Part shown: in pieces, positions 1-11,951 of the stretch
How the letters are laid out: every line of letters starts with the position of its first letter
Position numbering within the stretch: the first letter of the stretch is position 1
Assembly (NCBI GenBank): GCA_003427395.1
Contig: BFEA01000026.1
Span: forward strand, 1,839,717-1,881,631
Source: Chara braunii
Lineage: Eukaryota; Streptophyta; Charophyceae; Charales; Characeae
DNA: 41,915 nucleotides
Reading direction: 5' to 3'
Made by a program: the position numbers and the translations under genes
Notes under the pieces: model-generated
What the model saw: the letters and a program-made list of their open reading frames with translations, nothing else
Database searches by the model: none
Told to the model about the DNA's origin: nothing

Positions 1-43
<43 letters not shown>

Positions 44-95
44 GCTCTGCCTACTACGGGGCAGCTCTGTTTGACTATATATATATATATATATA
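1..95. repeat. (TA)n microsatellite, two tracts
   Basis: Pure TA repeats occupy 1-42 and about 76-95, separated by a 33-bp unique stretch. The tract runs off the window edge, so its full length is unknown. Confidence 0.97.
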
Positions 96-220
96 ACTGC
101 CCGGTGAACCGTAGGCAGAGAGAGAGAAGAGGACAACAAACGAGGGGCTGTGACATATACAGGGTTACCTGACCGAACGTTCGGGGGCCCCCGGGCTGGC
201 CCCGGAACGTTCGGATGGTC

Positions 221-334
221 GAACACCTCCAGGTTCGGCCCCCGCCAAAAAAAAATTTGGGGCCTAAAAATAAGTTTTTTTTTCTGAATTTTTTTTTGTG
301 AGTTCTCTGAACACCTCCAGGTTCGGCCCCCGCC
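221..334 (+). repeat. 26-bp direct repeat pair
   Basis: An identical 26-mer beginning GAACACCTCCAGG and ending CCCCCGCC is present at 221-246 and 309-334, 88 bp apart, with A/T runs between. Just upstream (about 176-215) is a GC-rich stretch holding palindromic CCGAACGTTCGG-type words. No coding potential is seen in 1-740. Confidence 0.85.
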
Positions 335-789
335 GGACGTATATACATACATCCGCCAGTCATTATGGCCGTATCGGGCATGAAACTTTTTTCTGTGTTT
401 TTTTTTATTTTTTATCGGACCTCCCGAATACAGTACAGCTTTAGTGACCGTACGTTCTATTTGGGGGAAGAGGCGCAGAGGGAACGGTAGGCTCCGATGG
501 GAGCTTATCCACCCCCCTCTGATGCGAGCTTTTCCACCCGCTCTACGTTAGGGAGGGGATCGCTGCCCCGTCAGTGCTCTTGAGTTGATAGCTTCCACCG
601 TAAGCAGAGCGGCAAAGTGCCTCGCTGCACCACTGACCAACCTCTGAAATTGGGGGTGTACATTTTTTCAGCTAGAAAGTGGAAACACTGCCAAGTTTTT
701 CTGTTTCTTTTTTTAAAGGGCCATGGCCTTAAGGTATTATCATTGGACTAACCAGCCCAGGTAAATTCAATCTTGTGTCTAATCTGACA

Positions 790-1983
790 CGGGGGCCCTC
801 GGCCCACATGCCCTAGAATAGTATAGTTTACTAGTCTGTGTGACAGTGGAAGGCGGGAAAGTGCATTTATTGGGCCTCGCTCCACTACTCTCAAAATGTG
901 CAAAATGATAGTGAATCTAATCTGTGAATCTGTTGCCCGACCATTGCAAAACAATAGTGAATCTCTGAATCTGCTGCCAGACCATAGAAAGATACACTGC
1001 CATGATTATGCACCTTTCCACGAACAAGTCCAGATGCAGGCTTTCAAAGGAATACTCCTTTTTTTTTGTTCCTCGAAATCGCACTTGAGCCTCACTGCTC
1101 ATCACCTTACACACATTGCGAGATCACACTAAGTCCACACTGGAGACCAGGGGCCGTGACCCACAAGCGGAGGTTCAGTTCATGTTTCGTGTATTTCCAA
1201 CGTGCTCACACTAGGGCCGTGAGATTTTCAGATCGGATGGCAAGGAGCCATGTACACTCGAAACCAGAACAAAACCTTGAGAAGTGGGACATCGCCCCAG
1301 AGATGCAAAGTCCAGAATAGTGCAGCTTGGAAATTCCAGCAAATTATCTAGTGAGGCCTCTCCCCAGGTGGTAGTGGTGTCTGCTCGTACCAGCACCTCT
1401 AACACCGGCGGGGGGGTATTAAAATAAATAAATTAAAAAAAAAAGAAAAAAGGATGAGATAGATGCGTACTACCAGGAAAGATGAAATAGATGAGAGAAG
1501 AATATAGCTTACCTTAAAAAAAAAAAAATAATAATAAAAAAAAATCATATTAGGCAGTTCCAGAGTTCCAGTCACCATGTGCGAAATGACAGTGCATCTT
1601 CGGCTAGTACATGGAAAGATAAACCGCCATGATATTTGTCCTTTGTGCATGTCCAAAGACCACCGGAGCGAGGGCCATAAACACCCTTGGAGTCGCTGTG
1701 AGACTCGCTGTAGGTGAGCAGCCAAAAGAAGAATAGTAGTCTAAGCCATAAAAACGAGGTCCGTAAACTACACCGTATTGCCACTCCCTCCATTCCGCAC
1801 AGGACCGCTAAACCAACTCTAAGCCAATGAGAGAACGGAACCTTACGGCTCCCTGCCCTAAATGGCGGGATGCATCATCCCACCGTCCGTATAAAATAGA
1901 ATCAAAACATCCTAACAGTCCCACACCGTCACACAGACTAGTAAACTACACTATTCGATTGGCATGTGGGGCGAGGCCCCGGG
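790..1983. repeat. Inverted repeat pair (possible small element)
   Basis: About 55 bp at 790-844 reappears as its reverse complement at 1,928-1,983. The best-matching core (803-844 against 1,928-1,970) is roughly 90% identical and contains ACTAGTAAACTA. The enclosed segment is about 1.2 kb and shows no convincing ORF. It also holds a loose direct repeat (about 895-1,020 against 1,577-1,660, sharing ATGTGC-AAATGA-AGTG and AAAGATA-AC-GCCATGAT). It could be a non-autonomous DNA element, but no target-site duplication was found beside the arms. Confidence 0.55.
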
Positions 1984-2378
1984 TGGCCTTATTGCCTTCA
2001 GGGGATGCTTTAGTCCCTCTGCCGCCGCCAAGTTTGGTGAGCGGTGCGGCAAGGCCCGACATATTGGAATTGGGCGGCACCCAGATTGTTAATCGGCCTC
2101 ATAATACTCGTTTCTGTCGAGTTACCCTATGGGCAGCAACTAGCTTCTAAGACCCTGTGGTCTGGCCGAGGCGGTGGGACCTCGACCCAGCAAGCCAACT
2201 TGAAGGTATCAGGTCCCTCAAAACAAACCCAGATCTCTTTTCGTTCCCCCCCGGGCCGGCCCTTTTACTGAGTCTTCCTTCTCACGCGACACCACCCACA
2301 CTCTTTCACATCAATATTTCCTGGCGCACCCCGACTCCCTCCGTCCTGCCTCAAGACCTGATCAGACAGCGTCTTGAG

Positions 2379-2607
2379 CACCAGAACAAGAACTATATTC
2401 CATTCACCCCTGGTTGAACCATAGCTGAGCACCCCTTGTCTCACGGGTAGGGCCTCGCCACACCACCTTTGAAAGCTCGTTTTTGAAGAGTTCCCACATC
2501 TCCACACAGTCTCCTAAAGTTGCAGCACAGGGAAACTTGGACGATCATCGTTGGCCAACCCCTTGATGGACCGTTGATTTTCAAGAGTTCTCAGGCTGTT
2601 ATGCTGA
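2379..2607 (-). repeat. 229-bp dispersed repeat, copy 1, with minus-strand coding remnant
   Basis: This 229-bp block is repeated at 5,338-5,566 in the same orientation and with no length difference, about 96% identical by eye. On the minus strand both copies keep one open frame reading LGDCVEMWELFKNELSKVVW, and it ends at the same TGA (2,404-2,406 here). The shared frame suggests a fragment of a real gene that was duplicated. I do not recognise the protein. The sequences next to each copy differ abruptly, so the repeat boundaries are sharp. Confidence 0.75.
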
Positions 2608-2781
2608 TGTGACGAACCCTTTCCCGACCCCGTGCTATCTTTCGTACCCTTTGGCTCCATTCCCCCTTTTTTGCATCATACCGACCCAACAAAGCCCCCG
2701 TCGCTTTTCTTGGTTTTAGGTGCCTTGTTTGGGCCCCCAGTTTTCGGAGGTTCTATTGATTCTTGGAATTCTGGTTTTTGT

Positions 2782-2952
2782 AATTTGGGAAATGCATGGG
2801 AAATTACGCGCGCATTAGCGAGCGCACTGGGAATTGGACTCGACAGTTAGGAATTCCGGAATAAGCGGAACCCGACGTATCTTTTTCTTTGCATGAATGT
2901 TCTCGGTCACATCGAAGAAAACTCTAGGAATTTTGTGAGAATACGAATAGGC
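2782..2952 (+). repeat. ~170-bp dispersed repeat, copy 1
   Basis: This stretch matches 13,973-14,143 in the same orientation at moderate identity. Shared landmarks in order are a GGAAATTACG-type block, TTAG-GAGCGC, CGACAGTTAGGAATT, GGAATAAGCGG, TGCATGAAT-TTCTC and GGAATTTT. The copies have diverged enough to be old. No protein frame is conserved. The region between the preceding repeat and here (2,608-2,781) holds nothing recognisable. Confidence 0.7.
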
Positions 2953-3119
2953 ACAGGACTTTCTTTTCCCGTGTCAACTTTCGCGCGCGGATATGGCGAT
3001 TTCAATTTTTGAATTGGTAGGACATAGGTAAGCTGTAACTGTTTTGGTGCCTTTTTCTCTTGTTGTCAGCACCACGCATGCGAGCTTCCTCCTCCTTATT
3101 TCCCGCGCCATTCTTCCCC

Positions 3120-3595
3120 CACGCTCTCTTCTCTCTCTCCCTTCTCCCTCCTCTTCTTCTCCTATCGCAACTGTTTTTCCCTCTCTCTCTCTGCTTTTTG
3201 CGCGCCTATTTTCCTTTTTTGATCATCTGAATCTTGGACCCGTCTCGCACTACTTTTCGCGCATCTTTACTTCTCGCTCTTCAACCTTGGCTCACGCAGC
3301 CCGGTTGATCCCTCGATTACCCCGGCTCACCAATCAGACGCGTTGCGTAAGAGGATCTTCCTATTACGCGACGAATCGGATTGGCCGAACATTGAGTTCC
3401 GAAGGATCAACATGGCTTCCCTTGAGCACCCCTCGCTGAATCTTCTCCTCTTACACCTCGATTTCCCCTCTGTCTTCTCCCCCATCTGTCTTCTTTTTCG
3501 CAACTATAAATTCCGCAAGCGCGCTCGCAAAGCTCTCTTATATTTTCCACTCGCAAGCCAGCTTCCGGGAAGCAGTGGCTAGGTAATCCGTTTGG
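3120..3595 (+). promoter_or_regulatory. Promoter-like region: pyrimidine patches, TATA-like box
   Basis: A strongly CT-rich stretch (3,121-3,210, plus-strand pyrimidine) is followed by a TATA-like CTATAAAT at 3,504-3,511. About 85 bp further, GCTAGGTAATC (about 3,576-3,586) could be an exon end followed by a GT donor. Pyrimidine patches plus TATA are common in plant-type core promoters. No downstream ORF is convincing up to 4,560, so what it would drive is unknown. This is inferred from sequence only. Confidence 0.25.
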
Positions 3596-4559
3596 TGCGA
3601 GTCGAAAAGTCCTGTCGGGCTGACTGTACGCTGGCCGGTTGCACGCTTGATCGCCACGACGGACTGTGGGATCCGGACGAGCCGTGTCGAGCTTGGATCA
3701 GCGGGGTGATGATCGCAGCGGTGGAAGTTAGCACGCGACGACCGGGATCGTCGATGCGGGTATGAGGATCGGTAATTGGAGTTGAGTGGATGATTGGCCC
3801 GGTGCCATACTGAAATTTTATGGCGAATGCGCCTTCATGGTTGCGGATCATTTTTTTTTTTTGTGAGTTCATGGCTGTGACGCTGAATGTTCCCTTATCG
3901 GATTCCGGTATCTCATGTCTCGACATTTTTCGTCTATCTCTCCCATCTCTCTCTCTCTGAATTGAATGGCGATGTGTTATGAGTTTGTCTCTCCTATGAA
4001 CAGAAGTGAATCCTCGTGATTTCCCGCGCAGAAGAACTTCTTCCGGAACTCTTCCATTAGTTTCCTGGGTAATCCCCGGATGTAAGGGAGCTCAATCATC
4101 TTGTCTTGTGAACGGTGGATGCGTGTGTACTATCCCTTGATTTGTTTTTGATGCACAATTGTCATTTTCGCACCTTCCACCGTGGATGTATGTATCGAAA
4201 TGCTTGTATTTTTGCATTGATTAGACCCAGCGCTCGACGGGATTTTGTTCGAGAATGCAAGAGTGTTTAGATCTGTCGTTCTGAATGCGCTGCACATACC
4301 ATCTGCCTTATGTTGCACGACACCTGCAGACAGTCTATGGGGAAGCCTCGAAAAAGCCAGGCGCCTTGGGTTTTTGTCGAACTGGTCTGCTGAAACTGAG
4401 TCGCGGGTTGTTCTCTCGAAACTTCGACCTGATTATTGCATGGTTGTACGAACTCTGTAACACGCTTCTCCCGTGTCAAAGGGAGTGAAAATACTAGTTA
4501 GTTCTTTTTCGATTGTGTTTTTTGATGACGTCTACGGGGTTTTTGCAAACTCATTTTGA

Positions 4560-5109
4560 TTGATTGACATGTGGACTGACGGTCGTACCTCGATCGGGCG
4601 CCAGCCTCCCGTATCTCCCTCGCCAACACGCCCCTTCCCTAACAACGAGGAAAGGACACGTGTTTGCGAGTGGGACGTACGAGAAGCTGTCGCACGGATC
4701 GGTGGGACGATATTACTTTCCTCCCGAAAATCGTTGTTCTGGATTCGTGGATGCGGGCTTTGTCATTGTCGATACGCACTACCCGCCTTACTGAGTACTA
4801 TTGTCATTTAACGAGCTAATCGTCATTTCGTGGACGGCAGTGGCGCCCCATTGGCCTCGAACCCTGTGCACGGAGTGCCAGCGTTTCGATCGCTACGAAT
4901 CAAAGGGCTTCTACTACCGGATACAGAGTGAAGACGAGCACAAGGAAAGAGCCACGCGGCTGAGACCCTCCACGTCGGACTCTGAAATGACCAACGAGCG
5001 ACGTTGGGACTTGATACGGAAACGGGGCACGCGGAGTGTACCGAAGCCCTTCCACTCTAAACGAAGATCCACAACGCGGTGGGAAGTTCGACAGTACATT
5101 TTGGATTGA
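4560..5109 (+). pseudogene. Decayed short gene, plus-strand copy of an inverted pair
   Basis: Two open frames here match, piece by piece, a minus-strand sequence at 6,640-7,151. The first piece has TRPFPNNEERTRVCEWDVRE and then shifts frame near 4,704 (an extra G compared with the other copy) to continue as YYFPPENRCSGFVDAGFVI and DTHYPPY, ending at a stop. The second piece (4,801-5,109) holds CTEC, KGFYYR, DEHKERATRLRPSTSDSE and a final RKRGTRSVPKPFHSK. The paired Cys and His residues could be a zinc-binding remnant. The family is not recognised. The frameshift and internal stop mark it as broken, unless an intron removes them. Confidence 0.55.
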
Positions 5110-5337
5110 ATTTGGATTTTTCTCTTTTCGCGCCGTGCCCGCGGGCGCATTCTGCGACGCGCGAAAGCAACCGACTTACTTCATCATACTAACACGGAGG
5201 ATTTCAGTTTTGTCTGTGTCCCCACACTCAATTTTCCAAAAATCCTTGGCACACCCCATCTTGCTGTTTTTCTGGGCCTTCTTTCCTCACCCTTAGCACT
5301 CCGAACGGAAGACAGCACAGGGCGTGAGGTTGCGCGT

Positions 5338-5566
5338 CACCAGAACAAGAACTATATTTCATTCACCCCTGGTTTAACCATAGCTGAGCACCCCTTGTCT
5401 CATGGGTAGGGCATCGCCACACCACCTTTGAAAGCTCGTTTTTGAAGAGTTCCCACATCTCCACACAGTCTCCTAAAGTTGCAGCATAGGGAAACTTGGA
5501 CGAGCATCGTTGGCCAACCCCTTGATGGACCGTTGATTTTCAAGAGTTCTCAGGCTGTTATGCTGA
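5338..5566 (-). repeat. 229-bp dispersed repeat, copy 2, with minus-strand coding remnant
   Basis: Second copy of the block at 2,379-2,607. The same minus-strand frame is kept, with a few substitutions (WRCPTHETRGAQLWLNQG here against WRGPTRETRGAQLWFNQG) and the same terminal TGA. The following kilobase (5,567-6,640) has no feature I can support. Confidence 0.75.
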
Positions 5567-6639
5567 AGCCTCTTGAAATACGACAAAGCCAAATGTTCTC
5601 CTTTTGCATACTTCTTTCAGGAGAGTCACTCGTTCGAGAGTGTTGTATGGTGAAGGGCCGAAAGCTCTTGAGAACCTTGTTTCTTTTTGAGAAGCCTCTT
5701 TGAGGATTTCACTATGGGGCGAGTAGTAGTTTCCCTCCTTTGAGGTTAGTCGAATCTGCTGGTGGGGTGTGACACGCCAGCTTACGAGCCTGCATGATTT
5801 TCTTTAGCCCGGTGTAGTTTTCATCTTTTCGAAGAGGTTGTGCGCTAGCTAGCCTGCTTTCCTTGTGCTCGTGTTCTGCAGGTTTTGGGCGTCGCCGCAC
5901 GGGACACGAAACGAAAAACGAAACGAGTGCATATTCCTGCATAAAATGGCCATGTTCATCGGTCTCTTGTAAATAGTAACGAGTGTATTTTGCCACTTTT
6001 TGTGGGCAGATGCACTCGTTTCGTTTTCGTTTCGTGTGCAGTGTGGCGAGACCCTTTGTCTTTGGTGGGCTATCTGCAGGCTACTCTGCGCCCATGCCAA
6101 CTACCTGACTTTTCGAATTCTGGTTTTCTGTGCAATTTTGCAATTGTCCTTGTACGTTCACTTTCATTTAAACTTGAACTTATTTGAAAAGGAGATGATA
6201 AGACATTTTGGTTCGCGCTTTTCGTTTTTGCATATGCATTCTTGCACCTGCGCCTTTGCATGCAAATCTTTCAAGCACTCTTCTTTCTCTTTGTTCGCGC
6301 CTTCGTCGGCAACGTGTAACCGTCTTCTTTTCCTTCTTGATCCCGTCGAGTCTTGGTCACTCCTTATGCCTTCTCCCAACCTGTGACGTTCAACCTCACG
6401 CCCTGTGTTGTCTTTTGGTCGAAGTGATTAATTGTGCGGAATAGGTCCTGAAAGAAAACAGAATGAAGTGTGCCAACGATTTTTGGGAAATTGAGTGTGG
6501 GGACTCATACGGAACTGAAGTTCCCCGCATGGTTCCGGTTTTAGTGAGAACGGGTCATCGATGCGCGGGAAGGGAACAAACGCGCACGATTTTCAAAACA
6601 TCCATTCAATTCAAAAAGTACCGCTGAACTTTTGCACGG

Positions 6640-7151
6640 GCCACGAGCCGTCTTTTGAGTGGAAGGGTGAGGGTACGCACGTGGGATCTCATTTTTGGAT
6701 CAGATCTCGACATCGCTCGTGGCAGAGCTCAGAATCTGATGTGGATGGTCTTAGCCTGGTTGCCCGTTCTTTATGTTCGTCTTTGCCACATGTGTGGTAG
6801 TGGAACCCCCTTTTTCCGGCACCGCTCTGTGCGGCAACAATCGTCGCAATAGGGTATTTGGCCAATGGTGTGCTACTGCCATCCACGAGATGAAGATCTA
6901 CTGGTTAAAAGGCAATAACAACAAGTACGGAGGAAAGTGAGTATCGATAATGACAAATCCAGCGCCTACGAATCCAGAGCACCTTGTCTCTGGTGGAAAA
7001 TAGTATCGTCTGCCGATCTTGGCGACGCCTTCCCGTACGTCCCATTCGCAGACACGTGTTTTTTCCTCGTTGTAGGGGAATGGCCGTGATGGGGATGTGG
7101 GGATTCGGCGCCTAGACGGGTCGGTGCAACTGGTCCACATGACACAAGCAA
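6640..7151 (-). pseudogene. Decayed short gene, minus-strand copy of the inverted pair
   Basis: Counterpart of 4,560-5,109 on the opposite strand. Its first part (6,898-7,140) reads straight through where the plus copy shifts: RPFPYNEEKTRVCEWDVREG, then RRYYFPPETRCSGFVGAGFV and IDTHFPPY. Its second part loses frame, and KDEHKERATRLRPSTSDSE survives before a TGA after DLIQK. The two copies are therefore broken at different places, so each decayed independently after duplication. Function is unknown. The two copies form a large inverted repeat with about 1.5 kb between them. Confidence 0.55.
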
Positions 7152-8091
7152 ATTGTGAGTACTTGAGTTCTACTCCGTCGATTGTTCAATTGCAAAAATA
7201 GTTAGTTAGGACGTTTTTGTTCGACGAACCGATAAAAAAGAAGTGGTGAGTTTGACCTAATCACAACAACAATCGTCATTCATTACAAGACCAACGAGCC
7301 TATATTCACATGATCTTGATTGGGTTGAGCTTACTCATCTCAGACAATACTCATGGAGGACAAACCATACATGCGGGAATCCTTCATTGTTCGTCAAATA
7401 CACCAATAGAAAAGAAAAGATCTCACTAGTCCCTTTGAGTTCAACGATGCTCGTTCGTGCAAGATCCGGTTGAATTCAGCAGAGGTGAGCGAGATCAAGG
7501 AAATCTTGAGTCATCTCGCCATTCATCAAACAATCATGAACACAAAAACGGGAGGGAGGGAGAGAGAGAGATAGCGGCGTGATTGAATTATAGAAGAAAA
7601 GAACCGGGGAGGAAGAAGGAGAACTTGGATCACCCAGACAATTTTTAGGGCGAACGCTCCGCTATTCACCGTAAACTCAACTTTCTGAGAACCAACAGAA
7701 GAAAAACCCAAAAAATCAAGGCGGATTGGCCTTCTGCTCTCTGATTATAGCCCCTGGTCATGCAACCACTCGTATACATACGTTCTTTCCACTTAGGTAC
7801 TAGTGATCCCGACCGCCACGTAGCGACCTCCAAACCACAACGATCGTCACCCTGTCAACTCAACTGGTGCACCAACTTGCCCAGATCCCGCAGTTCGTCG
7901 AGGCCACCTGACGCACAGCCATGCATAACTGCAGTTAGCTCGTCAACACTTTCTGACTCGCTGCTTGCACATCACCTAACCACGACTTCCCTGAAGCTGG
8001 CAGATGGGTTGAGAGAAAGTCTTTCGGGCGCGCTTGCGGATTTTATAGTTGCGAGGAGGGGAATAGAAAATAAGGAAGAGTGAGGTGGAGA

Positions 8092-8384
8092 TATAAAAGG
8101 GTGAAGAGGGAGTTTGGGATAGCCACCCCCGAAAAACCATATCGATCCCCACGAGTTTCTTCGCATCTAATCAGATGGCCAAGTGTGGGGAGTATCTTCG
8201 CCACATGACGTCGCTTGACGACTTCGATACTTTGAGGGGGGGGTTCGTTAGGGAGTTGTGTATGGGGATGAATGCGGGACGAAGGAGAGCACGAAAAGTA
8301 GCCCGGAGCGGGAGCAAGATTCGGGCGAAAAGAGGTAGGGGTGAAGCACGCGAGAGAGAGGGGATGGAAAACAGTTACAGGTGA
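8092..8384 (+). CDS. Possible short ORF behind a TATA-like box
   Basis: TATAAAAG at 8,092-8,099 lies about 76 bp upstream of an ATG at 8,175 in a fair start context (CAGATGGCC). The 69-codon ORF encodes a basic C-terminal half rich in Arg, Lys and Gly. No domain is recognised and the downstream half is low in complexity, so it may be chance. 7,150-8,090 and 8,390-9,160 otherwise show no gene I can support. Confidence 0.2.
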
Positions 8385-9162
8385 AGGAGAGAAGGAGCGA
8401 AGTGGAGGAGGGTGAAGATGGAATGGGTCCTAGCGGTAAGGGGGGAAAGCTTGCATGCATGGCGTCGATGCAGAAAGAAAAAGGCACCGAAACAATTACG
8501 TTCCATCCATCATGGTTCTAAAGCTACTTCAAGATTGAAAAGTTCAAATGCAATATCGACACGCGGAATCGAGCACGAGAAAAGCCAACGTCTATCCAGC
8601 TTCCTACTGAAAGGAGACGTCAGCGGGAAGAGCGCCAGTAAGTTTCGGAGTTCCCAACTGCCGAACAAAATTCCTAGCGTGTTTGCTAAGGTGCGCGTAA
8701 TTCCTACGAAAATGCACGGATTGCCGAAATGAAATTGCAAAGAAGTCTAAAAGAAACATCGTCTTATACACGAGCGGGACCTGATTCGCCTGCGATTCCA
8801 TGCACCGAGGAGACACCAAAAAGAAGGGGTACCCGAAAAAGAGCCCAAGAGAAGTCTGAAAAGTAAGAATGAAAACTTGGGGCTCTAGAAGATTGTTTGG
8901 GTATGGAAGCTGGTGAGTAACAGTCCTACCTTCATCTACCCCTGGAAGGATCTTCCGAAGCCCCAGTGACAGTGGGAATCGGATCATAGTATGGAGAGAG
9001 GTTTTCGCCCCCCCATACTACGCTTGGATTAGCGATGAACACTACCTCGGGTTGAACAGCGGGTTCGACCTTTTATCCTCCTATCCTTCTCTCTTCTTCC
9101 TCCCTATGTTTTACTTCTATGTACATCCTTTCTGCCTCGTTCGGAACTTTAGATCTCGCAGG

Positions 9163-9166
<4 letters not shown>

Positions 9167-9253
<87 letters not shown>

Positions 9254-9254
9254 N

Positions 9255-9287
<33 letters not shown>
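9167..9287. repeat. (TC)n-(AC)n compound microsatellite
   Basis: An uninterrupted TC tract (9,167-9,232) switches directly to an AC tract (9,233-9,287) with one ambiguous base near 9,254. The ORFs that cross it are translations of the repeat. Confidence 0.98.
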
Positions 9288-9289
<2 letters not shown>

Positions 9290-9299
9290 ATATCAACCA

Positions 9300-11940
9300 A
9301 TTCAAGTGGAGTAGTGACTAGAAAGGGGTGACCAGCATATCAGGAAGTCTTGACTTCTGACGAGTTTACAGTGGTTTTGCGGGATCGCATGCAAGATAGT
9401 TGTGATGGAATGCACAGTATGGGGTGACTGGTGTAGAAGTCAGGCTGTCGGGATGATAATTGCTGACAGATGTTATTAATTCACCAGCCTGAGTATCTGG
9501 CCCAACTACCGACTGTGAAAAGAACAGAGTATAAACGTTTATAGTTGAATGAATTTAGGCACTCCTGTAGTGACCCATACATTTATTAAATCGTGTTTCG
9601 TTCATGAGCACAACTTTAAGAAGTACTCGTGGTTTAAGTGTGCATCGACTGGGATCGTCGATACACATGCCGAAGGAAGGAGACGGTGTTTGATTGGCAG
9701 AAGTGTCACCTGTATAAGATCGGTATAACGTTTTTTATCCTTTCAATCGTTTCATGTAAGCTTGAGTGACAGTTGTGTCTGGCGAAAATGCGACAACTTC
9801 TTCTCTTCTCATTTATCGGTTCTTGTTTTCCCATATGATCTTTACCTATTTTTGTTCAGAATCATGGATGTGGCACGTGCGGTTGTTTCTCATGAATGAA
9901 TGAATGTAATCTTTGCTTCCTTTTTTTGTGTCGACTCGAAGTGATATGGTTTTGTGCTTGCTGAGTGAAGGATAAATGATGTATGTTTTTTTTCTTTATA
10001 ATTTTTCTTTTCCAAGATGAACATGAATATAGGTTATTCTCTTATAAGTTATAAGTGTTTAAGTTTTTTTATAAGTGTCTTTTATTTTTTTACAAAGCGA
10101 ATAAAACATGTTAGACTTTTCCTTGCGTGAACGATCAAGTGCGTACAATATTCTCGCTACGCTCTTGCGCGTGCACAAAAGTTTGTAGACGCTAATAATG
10201 ACTTGCCCCGAATTTTTTTATGAGTGAGAGATGGGTACGATTTGTATTGTAAATGGGGAATGCATGTGATCAATTTCCTCTACAAGTTTTTATCGATTTT
10301 AACCATCTCCCATAAACAGTCTTTTCGTCAAAACGGACATGTTATATTTTTTGAACGAAATCGAAACCTACTTATTTGGCCTCCAAAATATAGCCGTTTT
10401 ACTCCAGACAGTGCATTTGGACTCAAGTCACTCAACTGAAATTCAGGTACATCCAAAGGGGACCCTAAAGAGCTAAAACAGTGGCATTTCCAAGGTCAAA
10501 TAAGTGGGTTTCAATTTCGTTCAGAAAATATAAAATGTTTGTTTTAACAAAATCGTTGTTCATGTGCTCAAGAAGGAATGACATGTCCTAATGCGTTTCG
10601 ACACTTGGCTGGAGGGTGTGAGCATTCTGTGGCGTATCCCCACGATCACTGTGCGTCGTGCCTTAAGTTTCTATACAACATGAAAAAGAAACGTATTCCC
10701 ACAACACTACGAGTGGGATGTATGCAAGGCTACTGCGGGAATCACACAAGCTTACCAGTTTCCTACAAAAGACCAATGCTTGACTTTTGTTAACTCGAGA
10801 TTGGTGGTTGTCGAAACAAGTTTCCCTCTTTTCTTAATTGTGCTGCTCTGAGTTTTTAGCCATCCCTTGGATGGTCATCACTCCATATTGACCTTGTACT
10901 TTGTGTTTGAATTTTAGATGTATAGAGTATCTGAAGGAGAGAGACTTGGACTAAGTGTCACGTGGAGACACAAAGGTGTTAAACGAACTCAAAACTCAAG
11001 TGAGGTCACTACTAAATAAAAAATATATGAAGCAAAGAGGTAGTAGTAACTTAGTAAGCTTGAAATCAAATTCACCCATCATCTTGCTTCTGATCATTCA
11101 AGTCGATCCATGTAGATGACACACATAAAAAATAGATGAGAACATGGAAGGGAGGATAGATGAGACTCGGAGTTCATACCTAAGATTTAGAATTCGGGAA
11201 GCATTACCATCTCTCTCTCTAAAGACTTTTAGAAGAAGAAGCTCACAACCATAACGCGAACACTCTGGCGCAAACTGTTTGTTATCACACACATATCTAT
11301 CAACTATTATGATACTGTTACCCTGCTTACCCCAACTATGTTAGTTATGTTTGCCTATGTCGTGTAGTCCAACCATGCCCAATTCACAATATCTTTTAAA
11401 CCCGCAAACTCACACTCACACTCAACCTCAGACTTACACTTAGCTAGCCGACCCTCTTCATCATGACTCCCATGAAGAATAGTGAGAGATAAGCTTGCGC
11501 TTCAATCCAAGATGTATGTTTCTCTCAATTAGAGAGACTCACACTTATCTAGTTGATCCTCTTGTATGCTCAAACTAGGACGGACTAAGTCATTGTCCAC
11601 ATATTGATTCGCGGAAGAGAAGGGAATGGAATGGTGGATGCGAGCAAGGACGAATGTATAAGTGCCAAAAAGAATCACGAGGGAGCGAACAATGAACATG
11701 AAAAATGATGGAGTATCGAAGAGTCACTGAAAACTGTTAGAATTTGAGTGAAGGAACGCAAAAGATTGAGGGGCAACAAGAAAAATGTGCATGTGAAGCC
11801 TATGTATACCTCGTTGTCATGACCGCAGGGCCGCTGACCGCATGCGGCTGGGGTTGTGATTGTCGGCCCGACCGCATGCGGTCGAGTACGACCGTGAAAC
11901 TTGCAATATTTTTATTTTCCAAAAAAAAAAGGCAAAAATA
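9300..11940. other. AT-rich intergenic stretch; one diverged element-end-like patch
   Basis: No gene is supported in these 2.6 kb. At 10,322-10,350 the sequence TTCGTCAAAACGGACA followed by TTATATTTT resembles the left end of the large element (14,668-14,695: TTCGTTAAAATAGGACA, TTATATTTT). At 10,376-10,405 CCAAAATATAGC-GTTTTAC is close to the reverse complement of 14,725-14,746. This may be a decayed relic of a related element. At about 11,836-11,880 the palindrome ACCGCATGCGG occurs twice. Confidence 0.35.
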
Positions 11941-11951
11941 AAATAAAAAAT

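Noticed and set aside
3044-3582. 131- and 79-codon ORFs in the CT-rich region
   Set aside because: Composition-driven Ser/Leu-rich translation of pyrimidine patches; a promoter-like region is a better description.
2379-5566. LTR retrotransposon with the 229-bp repeats as LTRs
   Set aside because: There are no TG...CA ends, no primer-binding site, and no reverse transcriptase or integrase in between.
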